Numbered from the stretch's first letter, positions 16,962 through 25,813 are shown. The stretch is 48,002 nt of DNA from Methanobacteriota archaeon (GCA_002710015.1 PAOW01000028.1:47316-95317), one strand, 5' to 3'. Numbers and translations: made by a program. The notes: a model not told the origin generated them from the sequence alone.

Positions 16962-17932
16962 AGCATAGATTTTGCCTTCTCCATCCAATCCTCGGCCCAC
17001 AACTCACCCGAGGTTAGTAAAGATCTAGCAAAAAAGAATGCTTCTGCGGCGTCTCCTGATTCCAATAGGGATTCCAATTTCAACAAATCTTTATTCTCGC
17101 TTTCGCTGTCTTTAGGAACCTCTTCATCAAGCGCTAATGCTGAAACTGTTTGTGTAAGATTTTTCATACGCATCAGAAAATCTTGCCGTGTCTTTAATTC
17201 AGGTCCTGACCAAGGAACAGAATCTTCTCCGTCCATCGCACCTTTTAATCGTTCAAGGAACAAATCTCTAACCCTTTCAGTGGGCCTAAGTTGTTGAACG
17301 TGGTCATAACATAACCAAGCATGGTCATTGTCATTTCTTCTTTCATACAAACGACCTAACTCCATCCACAACTCATGATTAGCAGGACGGTGTGCTAGCA
17401 AATATTGGACCAGTTCTATGAAAAGGGACTCATGCCCAGCAGTTCGTAACCTCTCCAACCTTCTACCAAAGATTATATTCGCTCGCTGATCAGTGAAATC
17501 CAATATTGTACATCTTGTTGAAAACTCCTCTAATTTATCATCGCCCAACCCAGAGAACCATTTCTCGGGATCCAGGGAATCTGCTTCAAATGCTGCCTCA
17601 AGCAATTCTAATCCAAATTCAAGATGGTCAATTTCATTTAACTGTGCTAAAAATTCTGGATTGCGCCCTAATACCACAAATAAGTCTTCGAGCACCATGA
17701 ACATACCATCTGAATCACCACGAATTTTTTTGATCTCAGCCAAGCATCTCCAATTTCTTTCGTCTGTAAAATCATACAACACGGCTTGTTGAGCATTTTG
17801 TTCTGCCCATGCAAGATTTTCAGCAGCTCGGTTTGGATCTTTTTTTGATAATTTCACAAATCTATTAGCTTGTGCCCTGTGGCGATTACCTAAATTTCTT
17901 CTAGGGTGTTGTAAAACCGAAGAAGCGCTCAT
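16958..17932 (-). CDS. TPR-like repeat protein
   Basis: 324 residues, helical, with TPR-like units (AENLAWAEQNAQQAVLYD; WMELGRLYERRNDNDHAWLCYDHVQQLRP). It has a basic N-terminus (HPRRNLGNRHRAQANRFVKLSKKDP) and an acidic C-terminal region. It probably mediates protein-protein contacts. It lies 9 bp downstream of the UbiD-family gene on the same strand, so the two are likely co-transcribed. No specific function is assignable. Confidence 0.7.
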   Translation of the reverse strand: MSASSVLQHPRRNLGNRHRAQANRFVKLSKKDPNRAAENLAWAEQNAQQAVLYDFTDERNWRCLAEIKKIRGDSDGMFMVLEDLFVVLGRNPEFLAQLNEIDHLEFGLELLEAAFEADSLDPEKWFSGLGDDKLEEFSTRCTILDFTDQRANIIFGRRLERLRTAGHESLFIELVQYLLAHRPANHELWMELGRLYERRNDNDHAWLCYDHVQQLRPTERVRDLFLERLKGAMDGEDSVPWSGPELKTRQDFLMRMKNLTQTVSALALDEEVPKDSESENKDLLKLESLLESGDAAEAFFFARSLLTSGELWAEDWMEKAKSML

Positions 17933-17941
17933 AAAACCAAC

Positions 17942-19207
17942 TCATTGCACAGACATAAATCCTGACCGATCATAACCCCATGGTATAGTAGCATCAATTC
18001 CTATCTTCGCTGTGTTTCCGTCACTTAACCTTGAAGGATCGAGGCTAGAACCTTTTTGATTCGATAGTATAATTGTATCTCTATCAGGTTGCCATCTCGT
18101 CATCAGAGCCCACTCAACTCTAACAGGGTCTGTAATATCAATATCCTCGTCTACAATCGTAACCATCTTCATAGACTTGTGGCCATCAAGAGCAGCCTCG
18201 ATAGCCTTCATCCCATCGCCCTCATTTTTTACTCGGATTTTTACTACCGCAGATAACCAGCCACCGCCGCCCTCAGTCATATGAACGTCCAGACATTCAC
18301 ATACCTGATTTACAGCAGATTTAATGGTAGGCGCTCTTGGAAGTCCCATCAATGTCTTGTGTTCGGATTCCGCTGGGATAAGTGCATGGAATACTGGATT
18401 TTCTCTATGAGTAATACCTGCGATTTCTATAACGGGCTCATGTCGAATATCATCCACTGTTCCAGTTATGTCGACATAGGGGCCTTCCTCATCGTTTTCG
18501 GTTGTTATCGAACCCCACATAGCGTATTCGGCGTCGGCGGGAACGTGAACACCATTAGGCAACTCGACTAATTCTAGTGGCTTAGCATAGACTTTTTCGT
18601 GAAGGGCTGAAGCAATTGTTAGTTCGTCAATATTTGTGTTAAATGACATCGCTGCTGCCAGTAGCACAACAGGGTCTGGAGCGTTTATTATTGCAATAGT
18701 TACACTTTCACCAGCCTCTCTAGCCAATTTCGTCATTGTGTGAAGATGCCTGGGAACAATTCTAGCTACTAAATGGTTTGAATCTTTCAATAACTGCCTG
18801 TGAAAAGACATATTTCGTATTCCGCCATATTCTGCAATTATTACGCTTGAAGACATGTATCTACCGCCATCCTCACGCCAATGATGTGGAATTGGTAGTT
18901 TTGTCAAATCAACTGGGATTTGAGGACAATCGAACACAGGTCCTGTTTCAACAATTTTTGGTTGCATAGGATTTTCCATTGCCCACCCTAGCAGATCGAT
19001 GAAGTCCTCCGGCTCGATGCCCAAGGCTGCACATAGCCTGGGCCTTGTTAGCAAATTTACAGCCACCCTATGTCCTTGTGCCTCTTTGATGTCATTAAAA
19101 ACCAACAAATCGTGACCGCTTGCCTTTGATTTATCGAAAACACCGTGCAGTACACTTGTTTTCTCGTTTATTTCAGTCGCTGCTGAAAGCAAGTCTCGGA
19201 ATGCCAT
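17942..19207 (-). CDS. UbiD-family decarboxylase (candidate anhydromevalonate phosphate decarboxylase)
   Basis: A 421-residue UbiD-family (prenylated-FMN-dependent) decarboxylase. Family landmarks are the IPHHWREDGGRYMSSSVII region, NMSFHRQLLKDSN, HLHTMTKLAREAGESVTIAI, and PAESEHKTLMGLPRAP. In archaea one UbiD clade decarboxylates trans-anhydromevalonate 5-phosphate to isopentenyl phosphate, which isopentenyl phosphate kinase then converts to IPP. That kinase is encoded at 24973-25746, supporting this role, but other UbiD roles are possible and the specific activity is inference. It starts with ATG 19207 behind AGGAGGCTAAC and is divergent from uS12. Confidence 0.82.
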   Translation of the reverse strand: MAFRDLLSAATEINEKTSVLHGVFDKSKASGHDLLVFNDIKEAQGHRVAVNLLTRPRLCAALGIEPEDFIDLLGWAMENPMQPKIVETGPVFDCPQIPVDLTKLPIPHHWREDGGRYMSSSVIIAEYGGIRNMSFHRQLLKDSNHLVARIVPRHLHTMTKLAREAGESVTIAIINAPDPVVLLAAAMSFNTNIDELTIASALHEKVYAKPLELVELPNGVHVPADAEYAMWGSITTENDEEGPYVDITGTVDDIRHEPVIEIAGITHRENPVFHALIPAESEHKTLMGLPRAPTIKSAVNQVCECLDVHMTEGGGGWLSAVVKIRVKNEGDGMKAIEAALDGHKSMKMVTIVDEDIDITDPVRVEWALMTRWQPDRDTIILSNQKGSSLDPSRLSDGNTAKIGIDATIPWGYDRSGFMSVQ

Positions 19208-19348
19208 TGTTAGCCTCCTGCATGGTTACAGCAATGAATATTTACACTATCAGTCAGACCAGACAAGTGTATTTTGGATTTGTTAGCGAATCGGCACCAT
19301 GAAATAGGGGGGGTAGGTCGGGAAGTTGCTTCTACTAGGTGATGTTGT
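19208..19348. promoter_or_regulatory. Divergent intergenic region, UbiD-family gene / uS12
   Basis: 141 bp between divergent genes, containing promoters for the UbiD-family gene and the translation operon. A G7 run at about 19306-19312 is unusual for this A/T-rich DNA. AGGTGAT (about 19338-19344) is a strong ribosome-binding site for uS12. I cannot place a TATA box with confidence. Confidence 0.4.
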
Positions 19349-19777
19349 ATGGGTCGTGGACTTTTTGCAGGAACAAAAATGGCAAAAGACCGCCAAAAAT
19401 TTAGGTGGTCTGACCGAAGATACAAGAAAAGAATGCTGAAGTCTAGAGCTAAGCATGACCCACTAGCTGGATCTACTCAAGCAAAGGGTATAGTTGTAGA
19501 GAAGGTTGGAATTGAAGCAAAACAGCCTAACTCTGGAATTAGAAAAGCTGTAAAGATTTCGCTGATTAAAAACGGAAATAAACTCACCGCTTTCGCTCCC
19601 GGTGATGGGGCAATCAACTTCATTGATGAACACGATGAAGTTATGGTGGAAGGTATCGGAGGACGTATGGGTAGATCATACGGAGACATTCCTGGTGTTC
19701 GATACAAAGTCATACAAGTAAACGGTGTTTCATTAGATGAGATGGTAAGAGGCCGCAAAGAAAAGCCTGTCCGCTGA
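19349..19777 (+). CDS. rps12: Small ribosomal subunit protein uS12
   Basis: uS12 sits at the decoding centre and controls translational fidelity. The 142-residue archaeal-length protein has the conserved [19 protein letters not shown] core and the [19 protein letters not shown]-terminal block. ATG 19349 has AGGTGAT 4 nt upstream. It is followed by uS7 and EF-2, the str-operon order seen across prokaryotes. Confidence 0.97.
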   Translation: MGRGLFAGTKMAKDRQKFRWSDRRYKKRMLKSRAKHDPLAGSTQAKGIVVEKVGIEAKQPNSGIRKAVKISLIKNGNKLTAFAPGDGAINFIDEHDEVMVEGIGGRMGRSYGDIPGVRYKVIQVNGVSLDEMVRGRKEKPVR

Positions 19778-19793
19778 TTTGGAGGTTTTAGAT

Positions 19794-20423
19794 ATGAGTG
19801 AAGAGGAAATTCAGACTGAAACCGAAACAGAACCAGAAGAAGTGAAACCTATCGCTGGTATAGGAACTCTAGTTTTTGGAAAATATGATGCTACTGAAGT
19901 GGTTTGCAGAGATCCAGGTCTAGCACCTTACATCAACCTATCAACTGTCGGAGTCCCGCACACTGGTGGCAGACATGCTAATGCGTGGTTTGGTAAAGCT
20001 CGACTTTCTGTCGTCGAGAGATTCACTAACAAGCTAATGCGAACAGGAAAGTATACTGGTAAGAAGATGGGCGCTCTCAAAGCATTTGAATCTGCATTAG
20101 ACCGAATGGCAGAAAAAAGCGGTGAAAATCCATTACAGGCGTTTGTTGATGCAATTTGCCACGCTGCCCCCATGGAGGAAATTACAAGAATCAAATTCGG
20201 AGCTGTATCACAACCAAAGGCTGTCGACAGTTCGCCCTCTAGAAGGCTTGATGTGGCGTTAGCTAATCTGGCGAAGGGTGCTCAACAAGGAACTTCAAAG
20301 TCTAAGAGAACGCTGACTCAGTGTATAATAAACGAATTAACAAAGGCCAGCAACGGAGACGTTACCTCATTTGCTGTCTCCAAGAAAGAGGAAGTTCAAA
20401 GAATCGCTGCAAGCGCAAGATGA
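19794..20423 (+). CDS. rps7: Small ribosomal subunit protein uS7
   Basis: uS7 nucleates assembly of the small-subunit head. The 209-residue product has an acidic N-terminal extension (SEEEIQTETETEPEEVKP) followed by the archaeal uS7 core (VERFTNKLMRTGKYTGKK, NPLQAFVDAICHAAP, DSSPSRRLDVALANLAKGA). ATG 19794 has GGAGG 8 nt upstream. The in-frame TTG at 19779 is too close to the uS12 stop and upstream of the site. Confidence 0.96.
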   Translation: MSEEEIQTETETEPEEVKPIAGIGTLVFGKYDATEVVCRDPGLAPYINLSTVGVPHTGGRHANAWFGKARLSVVERFTNKLMRTGKYTGKKMGALKAFESALDRMAEKSGENPLQAFVDAICHAAPMEEITRIKFGAVSQPKAVDSSPSRRLDVALANLAKGAQQGTSKSKRTLTQCIINELTKASNGDVTSFAVSKKEEVQRIAASAR

Positions 20424-20560
20424 TACTTTACATACTGAATTTCGAACCTATCTGTATGTTCATATTAGTTCACAGTAAAGCGATTAGATTGTTCTCTCAG
20501 TAGGCGATTTCATAAACCCCATCTAGGTGGATAATAAATGCGAGAGCAAGGTGATTACCC
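20424..20560 (+). promoter_or_regulatory. EF-2 leader/promoter region
   Basis: A 137-bp spacer between uS7 and EF-2, longer than usual here. A TATA-like TTTCATAAACC occurs at about 20509-20519. AGGTGAT ends about 5 nt before the start codon at 20561. An upstream ATG at 20538 is out of frame. EF-2 probably has its own promoter. Confidence 0.45.
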
Positions 20561-22768
20561 ATGGGTCGTAAAGAAGACAACATCAAGAAGGCAACTGAAG
20601 TCATGAATATTCTACCGCAGATTAGGAATTTGTGTATTGCGGCCCACATTGACCACGGAAAGACAACTCTGTCTGACAATTTGATTGCTGGTGCCGGAAT
20701 GATGAGTGAAGATCTGGCCGGAAAAAGTAGGGTTTTAGATTTTGATGAGCAGGAAAGTGCAAGAGGAATTACAATCAATGCTGCATCTGCGTCAATGGTT
20801 CACGCTGTTGATGGAACTGATTATTTGATCAACCTCATCGATACACCAGGTCACGTCGACTTTGGTGGCGACGTTACTCGCGCTATGAGAGCTGTTGATG
20901 GATGTTTTATCTTAGCATGTGCAGTTGAAGGCCCAATGCCACAGACTGAAACTGTTGTTAGACAGGCATTGAAAGAGAAAGTAAAGCCAGTGCTTTTCAT
21001 CAACAAAGTTGACCGGTTGATAAACGAACTCAAAGTAACCCCAGAGGATATGCTAAAGCGATTTGAAGAGACCATCATCAAAGTAAACAAATTAATTCGA
21101 CAATTCGCACCTGAAGAGAAGAAAAAAGACTGGCAAGTGAGTGTTTTGGACGGAACTGTTGCATTTGGTTCTGCATACCACAATTGGGGAATAACAATAC
21201 CATATATGAAAAAATCCGGAGTCTCAATGACAGAGATTTTTGAATATTGTAATAACGAAGACCAAAAAACACTCGCACAAAAAGCACCTGTCCACGAAGT
21301 ATTGCTAGACATGGCAGTTACAAAACTACCCGGGCCTGTTGAAGCGCAGCCATACCGTATTCCTAATATTTGGAACGGAGACCTCGACACACCAATCGGT
21401 AAAGCGATGATTGGGTGTGATCCTGAAGCTGAATTAGCAATGATGATTACAAAAATTTGGATGGACCCACATGCAGGAGAGGTTGCCGTTGGAAGACTTT
21501 ACTCTGGATCAATTAATCAGGGTGAATCTGTATTTGCAATAGGTGCTGCAAAACCTGAAAGGGTTCAGCAAGTCAGTATGATGGTCGGAGGAGATAGAAT
21601 CACTGTTCCTAAAGTTGTAGCAGGAAATATCGCTGCAATAACAGGAATTCGCTCCGCTGCTGCTGGTGTAACTCTATCTAGGGACAAAGACTTCACTCCG
21701 TTTGAGGCAATTCGTCACTACTCCGATCCTGTTGTTACAGTTGCCGTTGAGCCAAAGAGTATGAAGGACCTACCTAAATTCATTGATGCACTAAGGTCAC
21801 TCGCCAAATCTGATGCTTCATTGCAAGTTATGACGAATCAAGAAACCGGGGAAGCTTTGCTAGCTGGAATGGGAGAACTGCACCTTGAAATCACAGTTTA
21901 CCGTCTTGAGGAAGAGCAAAACATCAAAGTTAAGGTCAGCCCACCTATTGTAGTTTACAGAGAATCTGTTGAAGGAGACAACAAAGGGAGATCATTCGAA
22001 GGAAAATCTCCAAACAGACACAACAGATTCATGATTGAATGTGAGCCTCTATCTAGCGAAGTTGTATCAGCATTACGTGAAGGACACTTTGGTTCTGGAA
22101 CCGTTAGATCAGGAGATGCAAAAGAAATAGGAAACAAATTTGGTGAATTTGGAATGGATAAAGATTTGATGAGAAAAATCTATGCTATAAACGCTACAAA
22201 TGTTCTTGTTAATGATACAAAGGGTATCCAAGGACTTCACGAGACTCGTGAATTAATCATCGAAGCTTTCAATGAAGTTTGCAAGAAAGGTCCTGTTGCT
22301 GATGAGCCTGTCATGGGAATGATGGTTAGACTAGTAGATGCAAAGCTCCACGAAGATGCAATACACAGAGGTCCAGCACAAACAATTCCAGCTGTTAGAA
22401 ACGCCATAAAGGGTGCAATGCTGCGTGCGAAAACTGTTCTAATGGAGCCTATGCAACGTTCTCACGTCAGCGTCCCTAATGATTGGCTTGGACAAGTTAC
22501 AAGGGAAATCACAAATCGTAGAGGAATCATAGAAGATATGCCTTCTGAGGGAGAGGCTACAACTGTAATCGGAACTTTACCAGTTGCAGAGACTTTTGGT
22601 TTCTCAAACGATATTCGTGCCGCTTCCCAAGGCAGAGCTGTTTGGAATTCAGAGAATATTGGTTTTGAGATTCTACCTCCCCAGTTGTTCAACAAGGTCG
22701 TAGGCGAAATCAGAACAAGGAAAGGATTGAAGCCAGAACCTAACCCAGAATCTCATTACTCCGATTGA
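20561..22768 (+). CDS. fusA: Translation elongation factor 2 (aEF-2)
   Basis: aEF-2 is the GTPase that translocates tRNA and mRNA on the ribosome. The 735-residue protein carries the G1 P-loop AHIDHGKTT, the G2 region ARGITI, G3 DTPGHVD and G4 NKVD. The diphthamide-bearing histidine is present: the DAIHRGPAQ motif places it at His602 (codon 22364-22366), the position modified by the Dph1/2-Dph5-Dph6 pathway; Dph6 is encoded at 9653-10306. The length matches archaeal homologues. It completes the uS12-uS7-EF-2 block. Confidence 0.98.
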   Translation: MGRKEDNIKKATEVMNILPQIRNLCIAAHIDHGKTTLSDNLIAGAGMMSEDLAGKSRVLDFDEQESARGITINAASASMVHAVDGTDYLINLIDTPGHVDFGGDVTRAMRAVDGCFILACAVEGPMPQTETVVRQALKEKVKPVLFINKVDRLINELKVTPEDMLKRFEETIIKVNKLIRQFAPEEKKKDWQVSVLDGTVAFGSAYHNWGITIPYMKKSGVSMTEIFEYCNNEDQKTLAQKAPVHEVLLDMAVTKLPGPVEAQPYRIPNIWNGDLDTPIGKAMIGCDPEAELAMMITKIWMDPHAGEVAVGRLYSGSINQGESVFAIGAAKPERVQQVSMMVGGDRITVPKVVAGNIAAITGIRSAAAGVTLSRDKDFTPFEAIRHYSDPVVTVAVEPKSMKDLPKFIDALRSLAKSDASLQVMTNQETGEALLAGMGELHLEITVYRLEEEQNIKVKVSPPIVVYRESVEGDNKGRSFEGKSPNRHNRFMIECEPLSSEVVSALREGHFGSGTVRSGDAKEIGNKFGEFGMDKDLMRKIYAINATNVLVNDTKGIQGLHETRELIIEAFNEVCKKGPVADEPVMGMMVRLVDAKLHEDAIHRGPAQTIPAVRNAIKGAMLRAKTVLMEPMQRSHVSVPNDWLGQVTREITNRRGIIEDMPSEGEATTVIGTLPVAETFGFSNDIRAASQGRAVWNSENIGFEILPPQLFNKVVGEIRTRKGLKPEPNPESHYSD

Positions 22769-22791
22769 GTAATACGTGACGGGGTCCTGAA

Positions 22792-23223
22792 ATGGGAGAT
22801 TTGTTAGGCATATTCATTTCAAACGGAGGAGTGCCTAAATTACCCGTAGAAACTGCGCGAATTGAGTATAACGGCGTTGTTGGAGATAGACAAGAAGATA
22901 CCAAACATCATGGTGGATTTTCAAAGGCAGTATGTGTGCTTGAAAATCATGTTTTATTGAAATTACAAGCGGATGGTCATCCGATTAAACGTGGTTCAAC
23001 AGGCGAGAACCTTCTTGTTTCAGGCTATAACTTAGGAATTGGTTCTGTTTTCAAGATACAATCTGTTGAGCTTCAGGTTATGTCTGCTGCTGTTCCTTGC
23101 AAAACAATCGCAGAATCATTTTTGGAAGGGGATTTCTCGAATTTGTCGAACAAAAAATATCCCGGACAAACTCGATGGTATTGCAAAGTAATTACACCAG
23201 GAAAAATCAGTGTATCCTATTGA
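22792..23223 (+). CDS. Stand-alone MOSC-domain protein
   Basis: A 143-residue MOSC domain, the sulfur-carrier fold found at the C-terminus of molybdenum cofactor sulfurases and in YiiM/mARC-type proteins. Visible motifs are GVVGDRQEDTKHHGGFSKAVCV, GSTGENLLVSG and AAVPCKTI, where the cysteine is the likely sulfur or cofactor ligand. It may handle Moco sulfuration or N-hydroxylated substrates, but no other Moco gene is in the window. It follows EF-2 by 23 bp and overlaps the convergent isoprenoid fusion gene by 17 bp. Confidence 0.82.
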   Translation: MGDLLGIFISNGGVPKLPVETARIEYNGVVGDRQEDTKHHGGFSKAVCVLENHVLLKLQADGHPIKRGSTGENLLVSGYNLGIGSVFKIQSVELQVMSAAVPCKTIAESFLEGDFSNLSNKKYPGQTRWYCKVITPGKISVSY

Positions 23224-24937
23224 GTTGGTAGTCTGTCAATTCTCTTAACGCCCTAATAGCAGGACTATCAGGAAGTCTATCTAGGCAGTCATGGGCTTTG
23301 CGATGATATGCCTCTGCTTTGGATTTAGCATAGTCTATGGACCCCAGATCATGAAGTGCCTTGTGGGCTAAAAGAACATGCTCTTTGCTTACGTCCTCTC
23401 CTTTTCCTAAGACTTGCAACAAGTTTTCTTTTGACTTTGATGTAGGTTGGTTTAACGCGTGAATCACCATCATTGTCCTCTTGCCTTGGGCAACATCACT
23501 ACCACATGGCTTACCCAAAGTTTCAGAGTCTGATAGAACATCAATTATGTCATCCATTAACTGGAAACAAAGGCCAAGTGCAAGTCCCCAATCGTGCATG
23601 CATTGTATAATTTCATGATTTGCACCAGCGAGATGAGCTCCAACTTCTGCGCATGTTAGAAACATCGCTGCTGTTTTACCATGTATCATCTCAATGTACT
23701 GGTCTTCAGTAACAACTTCCCTGTCTTCAAATTCGATATCGAGTTGCTGACCTTCACTACATTTACGAACCATTCTTCCAATACGTTTAATCAAAAATGG
23801 TAATTGTTCTGCTTTTATACCCTCAGCGACTACCATCGCCTCAAATGCAATCGCTAACATAGCGTCACCTGCATTGATAGCAGTTGGTAGATCATATGCA
23901 ATGTGAACTGCTGGCCTTCCCCTTCTGATATCATCATCATCCATAATGTCGTCATGAACAAGAGTAAAATTATGGATGATCTCTATTGCCGCTCCCACGT
24001 CCAGTAAACCTGCATGTGTATTGCCAACAGCTTTTGCAACTAACCAAGGAAGTGTTGCCCGCAAACGCTTTCCTCCACCCTCAACTAAATGCATCATTGC
24101 ACCCGATAACCTCTCAAGTGACGTGTGGGTAAGTGCCCGCTCTATTCGATTTTCAACCAGTTCTCTTACCTCGGAAATGCTGGTATTCAAATCAGCACCA
24201 ATCGCATTTGGTAACATGTAAGACACGTCTCCCATGTCGTGTATGACAGAATCTGATTTTGCGCATCCAGGTCTCCACCAATCATCGTCCATTATTCGGG
24301 CTGCTATGCACCTAAACCAAGGAGCAATTACTGCTTCTGATTTGTTACTTCCAAGCATATACGCTAACTCTTTTTGACTAACCCACTTCACCTCACTGAC
24401 TTCGTTTTCGTTTGGGTTTAAGTCAACATCTGCATGGATTATCAAACAATGATCAACCTCTCTCTCAATCCATTCTTCATCTTGTCTAGCTTGATATCGC
24501 ATTTTAGTAATGAATTCAAATTTGTCAATCGGCACTTGACTAGGATGTATTCCTAATTCTTGCTCCAATTTACGCACAGCAGCTCGTTTGACTCCAAGAT
24601 TATTATGAGATTCCATCTCATCTTCACTGTGCAAAGGATGAGAACAACAGGAGTTGGCCCAAACATCTGGAAATGTTATTTTGTGTGACGCTCGTTTTTG
24701 AATTAATAATCGTCCTGATGTGTCAAATAGAAAAACACTGAATGCTCTGTGATATTTACCAATTCCATAATGACTGTCAAGTTTTGATATTGGGCCGATT
24801 ATGTCATCGTTTTCTGTAACTTGAATTACAGCTTCAGACATTAACAGTCCTTGGGTGCTGTCGCTTTTTTCCAGCATGGAAATGGAAGACTCCTCCAACT
24901 TTAGTGTTGGAACGTCGTGAATACCATAACCACTCAT
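23207..24937 (-). CDS. Fused isopentenyl-diphosphate isomerase and geranylgeranyl diphosphate synthase
   Basis: A 576-residue bifunctional enzyme. Residues about 40-225 form a type I IPP isomerase (Nudix): the active-site cysteine lies in NSCCSHP (Cys98), and the catalytic glutamate region is EEWIEREVDH. Residues about 240-576 form a trans-prenyltransferase with the first aspartate-rich motif LVHDDIMDD (Asp329-Asp333), GGGKRLR near 290, and the second motif FQLMDDIID (Asp462-Asp466). It would interconvert IPP and DMAPP and condense them to GGPP, the precursor of archaeal membrane lipids and of the carotenoids made by genes at 33.5-37.1 kb. A bulky Phe lies five residues before the first motif, compatible with a C20 product. 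One continuous frame with no internal stop argues for a true fusion. It lies 35 bp downstream of the isopentenyl phosphate kinase gene. Confidence 0.93.
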   Translation of the reverse strand: MSGYGIHDVPTLKLEESSISMLEKSDSTQGLLMSEAVIQVTENDDIIGPISKLDSHYGIGKYHRAFSVFLFDTSGRLLIQKRASHKITFPDVWANSCCSHPLHSEDEMESHNNLGVKRAAVRKLEQELGIHPSQVPIDKFEFITKMRYQARQDEEWIEREVDHCLIIHADVDLNPNENEVSEVKWVSQKELAYMLGSNKSEAVIAPWFRCIAARIMDDDWWRPGCAKSDSVIHDMGDVSYMLPNAIGADLNTSISEVRELVENRIERALTHTSLERLSGAMMHLVEGGGKRLRATLPWLVAKAVGNTHAGLLDVGAAIEIIHNFTLVHDDIMDDDDIRRGRPAVHIAYDLPTAINAGDAMLAIAFEAMVVAEGIKAEQLPFLIKRIGRMVRKCSEGQQLDIEFEDREVVTEDQYIEMIHGKTAAMFLTCAEVGAHLAGANHEIIQCMHDWGLALGLCFQLMDDIIDVLSDSETLGKPCGSDVAQGKRTMMVIHALNQPTSKSKENLLQVLGKGEDVSKEHVLLAHKALHDLGSIDYAKSKAEAYHRKAHDCLDRLPDSPAIRALRELTDYQLNRIH

Positions 24938-24972
24938 TCGCTCACCGATTGCCTCTCACGCTGTACACTACA

Positions 24973-25746
24973 TCAAGAGTTCCCTGATACAATTCTTGTA
25001 CCCTTTACAGATTGTCCATTAATGGCTGATAATACACGCTCTGGAATTTCCCCGTTTATTATCAAAACATCTACGCCCTTTTCTGCAATCATAGCGCCAC
25101 GAGCAGCTTTCAAGCCAATTCCGCCTGTGACATCGATATCACTTGCATGCTCACCTTCAAATTCCATTTGTGGGCTCCAAACTTCGATCAGATCTTCGGG
25201 TTTAGCGTGTTCGGGAGGCACCCTCAAAATTCCATCTACTCCACCTATTGCAAAGACTGCACGCTCGACATCAAGAAGTTCTGTAGCGTATCTATACATG
25301 AGATCATCACCTGATAATATCCCAAACCCTTTCTCACTATCGTCAACTACATCACCATACACAACAGTAATTCCTTCATGAATAGGCAGTTCCCCACTAA
25401 AATTTGGTCCTGTTCCCGTAGCCCACTTATGAGGTGGGTATGTCATTACAGAAAGTCCATGATTTTGTAATGATTTAACAACGATGGAATTCAACTCGAG
25501 CATATCATTCCTTACTTCTTTGACTCCCGTGTTTTGGTCAATACCGGGTATATTCCCCTCTGCAAGCCTGTATTTTTTTGCCTTTAAATGGCCAAAGGAA
25601 CCTGCGCCGTGAATGATTACAAGATTCTTGTCAAATCTTCTACAGATTTCTGAAAGTGAATCAATAACACCGTAATTGGCTTCACATAAATTTGATTTTC
25701 GGGTAATAAGACCGCCTCCCCATTTCAGAATAACGGTACTCGACAT
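24973..25746 (-). CDS. ipk: Isopentenyl phosphate kinase
   Basis: IPK phosphorylates isopentenyl phosphate to IPP, the last step of archaeal modified mevalonate pathways. The 257-residue amino-acid-kinase-fold protein begins with the KWGGGLITRK phosphate loop and has the IPK signature HGAGSFGH (His46-His53), which contains the substrate-phosphate-binding histidine that separates IPK from carbamate and glutamate kinases. GILSGDDLMYRYA and DVTGGIGLKAARGA are further kinase-family motifs. The start is ATG 25746. It is followed on the same strand by the IPP isomerase-GGPP synthase fusion, so consecutive pathway steps are in one operon. Confidence 0.93.
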   Translation of the reverse strand: MSSTVILKWGGGLITRKSNLCEANYGVIDSLSEICRRFDKNLVIIHGAGSFGHLKAKKYRLAEGNIPGIDQNTGVKEVRNDMLELNSIVVKSLQNHGLSVMTYPPHKWATGTGPNFSGELPIHEGITVVYGDVVDDSEKGFGILSGDDLMYRYATELLDVERAVFAIGGVDGILRVPPEHAKPEDLIEVWSPQMEFEGEHASDIDVTGGIGLKAARGAMIAEKGVDVLIINGEIPERVLSAINGQSVKGTRIVSGNS

Positions 25747-25813
25747 AGTAACCCCATATGTTACACACTAATGTGTGCATTGGATTTACATGCAAGCATA
25801 ATATGGCTCAATC
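25747..25813. promoter_or_regulatory. Divergent promoter with inverted repeat
   Basis: 67 bp between ipk and the divergent zinc-ribbon gene. It contains the inverted repeat CACAC-TAAT-GTGTG (25764-25777), which could be an operator or part of overlapping core promoters. No regulator gene is adjacent. Confidence 0.35.

Noticed and set aside
20851-21390. A 179-codon frame antisense to EF-2
   Set aside because: A shadow of the conserved EF-2 coding sequence, with no recognisable domain or ribosome-binding site.
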